The notes beneath the pieces were generated by a model. That model ran no database searches. It was not told the origin of the DNA and saw nothing but the letters and a program-made list of their open reading frames with translations. This document shows positions 60,090 to 64,000 of a DNA stretch of 64,000 nt, piece by piece. The DNA is taken from the NCBI GenBank assembly GCA_032871835.1, contig CM065301.1, positions 30,450,405 through 30,514,404 on the forward strand. The letters are read 5' to 3'. The stretch is from Dipteronia dyeriana. Its lineage: Eukaryota; Streptophyta; Magnoliopsida; Sapindales; Sapindaceae. The translations under genes and the position numbers were made by a program. Each line of letters begins with the position of its first letter. The stretch's first letter is position 1.

Positions 60090-61155
60090 GACCGGCAGCG
60101 TTATTAGTGTAAGAAGGATAGAGTATAGGAAGGTCATGCAACACACTCGAGCTGCAAATGGATCTGTCAATATTTATTTGATTTGGAGTAGACTGTGACT
60201 TCATTCTGGACAAATATTCTCAGGGTATAATATCTAGAAGATTGATTTTTCAATTCAACCAGAAGTATAAGCAAACACAAATTGCAGTGATTTGGGTGGA
60301 TAGCACAAATGCAGCTAGATTCTTCATCTGATATACCAACAAATGGTTTCCAGATTGATATTTGTTGTTTTTTGATTATTCAAATGAGTATCTGTCTGTA
60401 TAAATATTTTTCTCCGCTCCACAAACAGATAGATAATAGATAATTTCAGATTCCCGGAAGAAAATTTTAGTCAATAAATGTTGGGATTTCTCTTATTTTG
60501 GTCTCAGGGTACTATGTGCTAGTTTTGTCATGGTTTGGGGATGATTAGTGTACAAGTTTAAATATTTATTTATTTATTATTGTTATTATTATTTGTAGAT
60601 ATTCTAGTTTCACTGTTTAGTGGTCATATTTAGTGAAACAATACTGCTCATATTTCTTCCATAAGCGCTCCATGTCCATGGAAGGTTTGCTTTAACAATA
60701 CTAGTTATGTTGAGCCTTATTGTTGTAAAATATTTCCATGTAAAAATTGCCGTAATGTGTTGTATAGGCAATGTATCTCTTTCCCTCTCTATTTTTTTTT
60801 TAAAAGGTCTAGCCCATCCTATTATTTTTTAATTATAAATATAATTATTACCATTTAATTTCCGACCCAATCAATACATCTAAGAAAATTTAACGTGAGG
60901 CAGCACCATCTGCTATGAGTCTATGTCCATAACTGTTTTAGCAAGAAATTATTCATATGTTCCTATTTAATAGTGTATCTAATGAAATGATATAAAGGAG
61001 ATTACTAACCATGCATGGTCACTATCTACTCTATTGAGTTTTACAACAAAAATCTCAAGACATTTAACAATTAAGAGATTGGATGTGATACATTATTCAT
61101 TTTGTAAGCCATGCAATATAGATGTTCCATATATAAATGCTTGTTACATTCTAAT
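60090..61155. other. 3' UTR and intergenic DNA
   Basis: The first few hundred bases probably include the GTPase 3' UTR (AATAAATG-like signal near 60473 is rather distant). The rest is AT-rich with no gene. Confidence 0.5.
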
Positions 61156-61605
61156 TGTTGGAAAAATTATGTCCAAGTGGTCAAAAAAAAAAAACGTTTG
61201 GCAATTAATTGAATTAATTGACCAGATAAGATACCACATGATAAGTTTGTTTTTTGAATTAAAGAGATAATTCAAATTAAATTCAAACTTATCAGTTAAA
61301 TGATAGATAGTGATAAAATGAGATATTAAATTTAAATAGTAATTTAAATTTAAAGTTTATCTCATCCAGATAGAGTTCTGGACTCTATAAATAGCAAAGT
61401 GTGCTATTCATTTAACTTATTACATACTTAGCGTATTTTCACAAAAAAAAAACACAGAGTGTTTTATTTATCAGTTTCCTTTTTGCTGGTCTTTTTCGAG
61501 TTACAGTAATACGGTGAGTCGATTGTATTTTTCTTATAATCATACATCGATCGCATGTAACAATCCCAGTATTCTTTCCGCTGCGATGATCTTTGATCTC
61601 CAACA
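61156..61605 (+). repeat. 5' LTR of copia D (450 bp)
   Basis: It starts TGTTGGAAAAATTATG and ends GATCTCCAACA, with TGTTGG/CCAACA inverted ends. A CTATAAATAGC TATA box lies at about 61386. The text resembles the 450-bp LTRs of common copia families. Confidence 0.85.
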
Positions 61606-61606
61606 T

Positions 61607-61618
61607 TGGTATCAGAGC
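61607..61618 (+). other. Primer binding site of copia D
   Basis: TGGTATCAGAGC lies one base after the LTR end; initiator-Met tRNA type. Confidence 0.85.
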
Positions 61619-62492
61619 CAGGTTTATAGGATTGTTATTACGTTTAATTTTATGTATATTATTTATTTTATGTATATTTAATATATATGTTCTCTAACTT
61701 CTACTCTATAATTATTATTATGTTCGCATATATAGATTAATATTTCGAAAATATAACTGGCTATCTGATCATTTTTTTTTGTAATCCGAACCGTAAGAAA
61801 AAATACCAATTTATTTCTTTACCAAGCTTAAATCGCTAAGAAATTTTATTTTTCATCAAAAAAAATATATCGGATTTTGACTGAGCCAATTTCTTATCTG
61901 TGTGAATCGAGAATATTTTTTTAATATAGTATGTTGATTTTTTTTTTTTGAAAAATTGTCACAAAGGAAATTGTAATGAAATTTATATTTTGGCTACGCA
62001 ATGGCATGTGTGCATAAATTTTTTATGATACGCAATATATATTGAGTTCTGTGTGAATTGGTACAAGCGCACAACTTTTATATTTTGTGTGAAACTGTTC
62101 ACAACTTTTATATTTTGTGTGAAACTGTTCTAGAACTGTTGGGCATTTATTGTGCCAAAAATCATTTTAATTTTTAAAATGAATCTGTGCACCCATTTTC
62201 TGTAAAAAAAAAAATTACAGGTTCAATTTTTTTTAGTGTCCAGATTTTTTTTTCTTTTAAAAAAACATGCACTATATAATTATTATTTTTTTAGGCGATC
62301 ACTTTTTTTTTTGGACGGCATGTATTGTATGCACAAGATGAGAGAATTTTTTGCTACAGTTTTGCCAAGCGCATGAAAGGCATGCGCCGGACCCACAATT
62401 AAAAAAAAAAAATCATACAGTGGCCAATGGGTTGTTGGACATGCACGAAAATAGATATAAACATATGGGCTGATGGGTATGTACCACAAAAT
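61619..62492 (+). other. Leader of copia D
   Basis: AT-rich and non-coding. A 30-bp unit (ACAACTTTTATATTTTGTGT...) is tandemly duplicated at about 62070-62130. An ORF on the minus strand (62283-62489) has no recognisable domain. Confidence 0.5.
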
Positions 62493-63251
62493 TAGAGACG
62501 TCCATTTTATCTCGGGATCTCAAACCCTTGCTTCCCCATATCTATTTGGGGAAAAATAAGAAAATGGGGTGGGGGTGGGGGTGGGGGTGGGGGGACCCGT
62601 CCCCATCCCCATTTTTCAATTTTCCCTATAAATTCCTTGAAATGGGGATGGGGTTGAGGTTAGGTGCCCCCATCCCCATTTCCCTCAAATATTATAATAT
62701 TATATAAAAAATATATTAATATATATTTTTATTATATTTTCAATATTTTTATTATTTTTATTTTACTAACTATATATACATATTTATAAACTATAACTTA
62801 AATTACACACCAAGCAATCTAACTATATATACATATTGATTTTCTTATTAAATTACATACCAAACAAGCTCCATATAATTTATTAACATATTTTACGAAC
62901 TATATATACATATTAAACAATTTAACTTTCATTTCAATTTGTATGGAATGTTATTTTGTATTTGAATTTATTGGATTGTGAATTTATGTGTTTCTTTAAT
63001 ATGTAATTTTTACTGATACAGGAAAAATCGGGGAATGAGGGAACATAGGACTTTGGGGAAATGGGGAAAAATGGGAGAAATGAGGAAATGGAGGAAATGA
63101 GGATGAGGATGAGGATGAGGATGGGGATGGGGGGACCTCCCCCCAAAATTACCCCAACCCTATATGGGGTGGGGATTGAAGAGGGTTTGGAAAATGGGGT
63201 TGGGGATGGGGAGACCTACATCCGCCCCTATTTCCCCATTGGTCATCCCTA
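62493..63251. mobile_element. hAT-like MITE, relative of the one at 43245
   Basis: Ends TAGAGACGTCCATT and, reversed, TAGGGATGACCAAT are imperfect inverted repeats. Flanks CACAAAAT and CACAAGAG match at 6 of 8 bases. Subterminal GGGGATGGGG words match those in the 43245-43817 element. ORFs such as 63061-63303 translate GAGGAT repeats and are not genes. Confidence 0.65.
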
Positions 63252-63359
63252 CACAAGAGATGAAATTAAGCAGTCGGATTACAAAATTTTCTTTTATATA
63301 TAATTTTTTTAATTATTCTGAAATATTACATTTTTTTTGTATAGATGGAAAATGATTAG

Positions 63360-63890
63360 ATTTATTTCGCTGAGGAAAAACAAGAAAAAACTGATTTTTT
63401 AGAGAAGTTAGGAGAGTTCAAAATGAATTCTGAAATTTCTCTTCATGAAAATATTATGGTTTTTATGAAAATAGCGGATAAGTTATGATCATTTCAAAAT
63501 ATTACTTCCTTTGATTATTGGATCCCAATTGCAAAGATATTGTTGAGAGCTCTCCCACAAGAGCTGCAATACATAAAAACTATTATTCTTAATAACATTA
63601 ATAAAAACAATATTGTTTTGCTTAATGATGTTATTGATGAGATAGAAATATCACAGGAACGCCGTGTTATGATGAGCATGAGGCGTACTACAGCTTTGAG
63701 CATGTTTCCAAACCTCGTAGCGCAAAACACATGGGCCATTGCACACACGAAAATGGGTCCATGGTTTGGAAAAGTGGTAGCAGCAAGGGTTAAGAAGTCA
63801 GAGAAATTATGCATTAGGAGTGATAGAAATTACTACAATATGCATAATATAACTAAGTTCAAAGTTTCTTATTTCAAAAATAGTTATTAG
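63360..63890 (+). pseudogene. Degenerate copia D gag fragment
   Basis: The translation has FKMNSEISLHENIMVFMKIA, an in-frame stop, then AKILLRALPQELQYIKTII, which has the spacing of the helical UBN2 Gag domain (a leucine-rich LLxxLPxE motif). It is short and broken. The last part (63690-63890) has no recognised domain. Confidence 0.5.
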
Positions 63891-64000
63891 ATTTACATTA
63901 TAAACTTTTTATTGTTTATTTATGTTTATTTAAATTTTGCTTTAAACTTATTGAATCATGCTTGATTGTTATTGCTTATTATTAATAATATTTGCTTAGT

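Larger units (their letters stand above)
61156..64000 (+). mobile_element. Ty1/copia element D, 5' part only, interrupted by a MITE
   Basis: The 5' LTR is 61156-61605, the primer site 61607-61618, then an AT-rich leader, a hAT-like MITE (62493-63251) and degraded gag text to about 63890. The element runs past the window end, so pol and the 3' LTR cannot be seen. Confidence 0.75.

Overview
The window is AT-rich plant nuclear DNA, almost certainly from a eudicot. The evidence is two intron-containing plant genes (a SINAT-type RING E3 ligase and an organellar circularly permuted GTPase) within a dense background of Ty1/copia and Ty3/gypsy LTR retrotransposons and hAT- and PIF/Harbinger-like DNA elements. 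There is no sign of operons, prophage or CRISPR. I cannot name the species.

Region 1 (1-23692) is a nest of retroelements. A minus-strand copia LTR fragment (1-225) is interrupted by a broken Tat-lineage Ty3/gypsy element. That element has a 5' LTR at 226-1359, gag and pol with a large internal deletion, an array of 99-bp repeats, and an antisense extra ORF. Next comes an inverted duplication: 8619-11167 is the reverse complement of 17181-19837. It encloses a degenerate copia element A (gag 13078-13668, pol to about 16900, 3' LTR 16938-19123). A second copia element B lies on the minus strand (5' LTR 21617-23692, leader 20614-21616) and carries another Tat LTR inserted in its leader.

Region 2 (23693-34945) holds a hairpin MITE, a gutted hAT element with GC-rich ends, and a roughly 6.7-kb LTR element (27979-34662) whose interior has no usable ORF but carries two families of tandem repeats. 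Region 3 (34946-41192) is a minus-strand copia element C with both LTRs, an exact 5-bp target duplication and nearly all domains recognisable but broken.

Region 4 (41193-51190) is a mosaic of small DNA elements, several nested. One hAT MITE has perfect 8-bp target duplications. One longer element may carry a captured gene fragment.

Region 5 (51191-60090) is the genic island. The SINAT2-like E3 ligase gene has a 5' leader intron containing a roughly 0.5-kb inverted repeat, and 596 bp downstream of its stop codon begins the GTPase gene, which has a telo-box immediately before its ATG. Both genes are on the plus strand. I see no evidence that they share a pathway: one is a ubiquitin ligase, the other probably an organelle ribosome-assembly factor. 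Region 6 (60091-64000) is intergenic DNA and the start of another copia element D, interrupted by a hAT-like MITE and running off the window.
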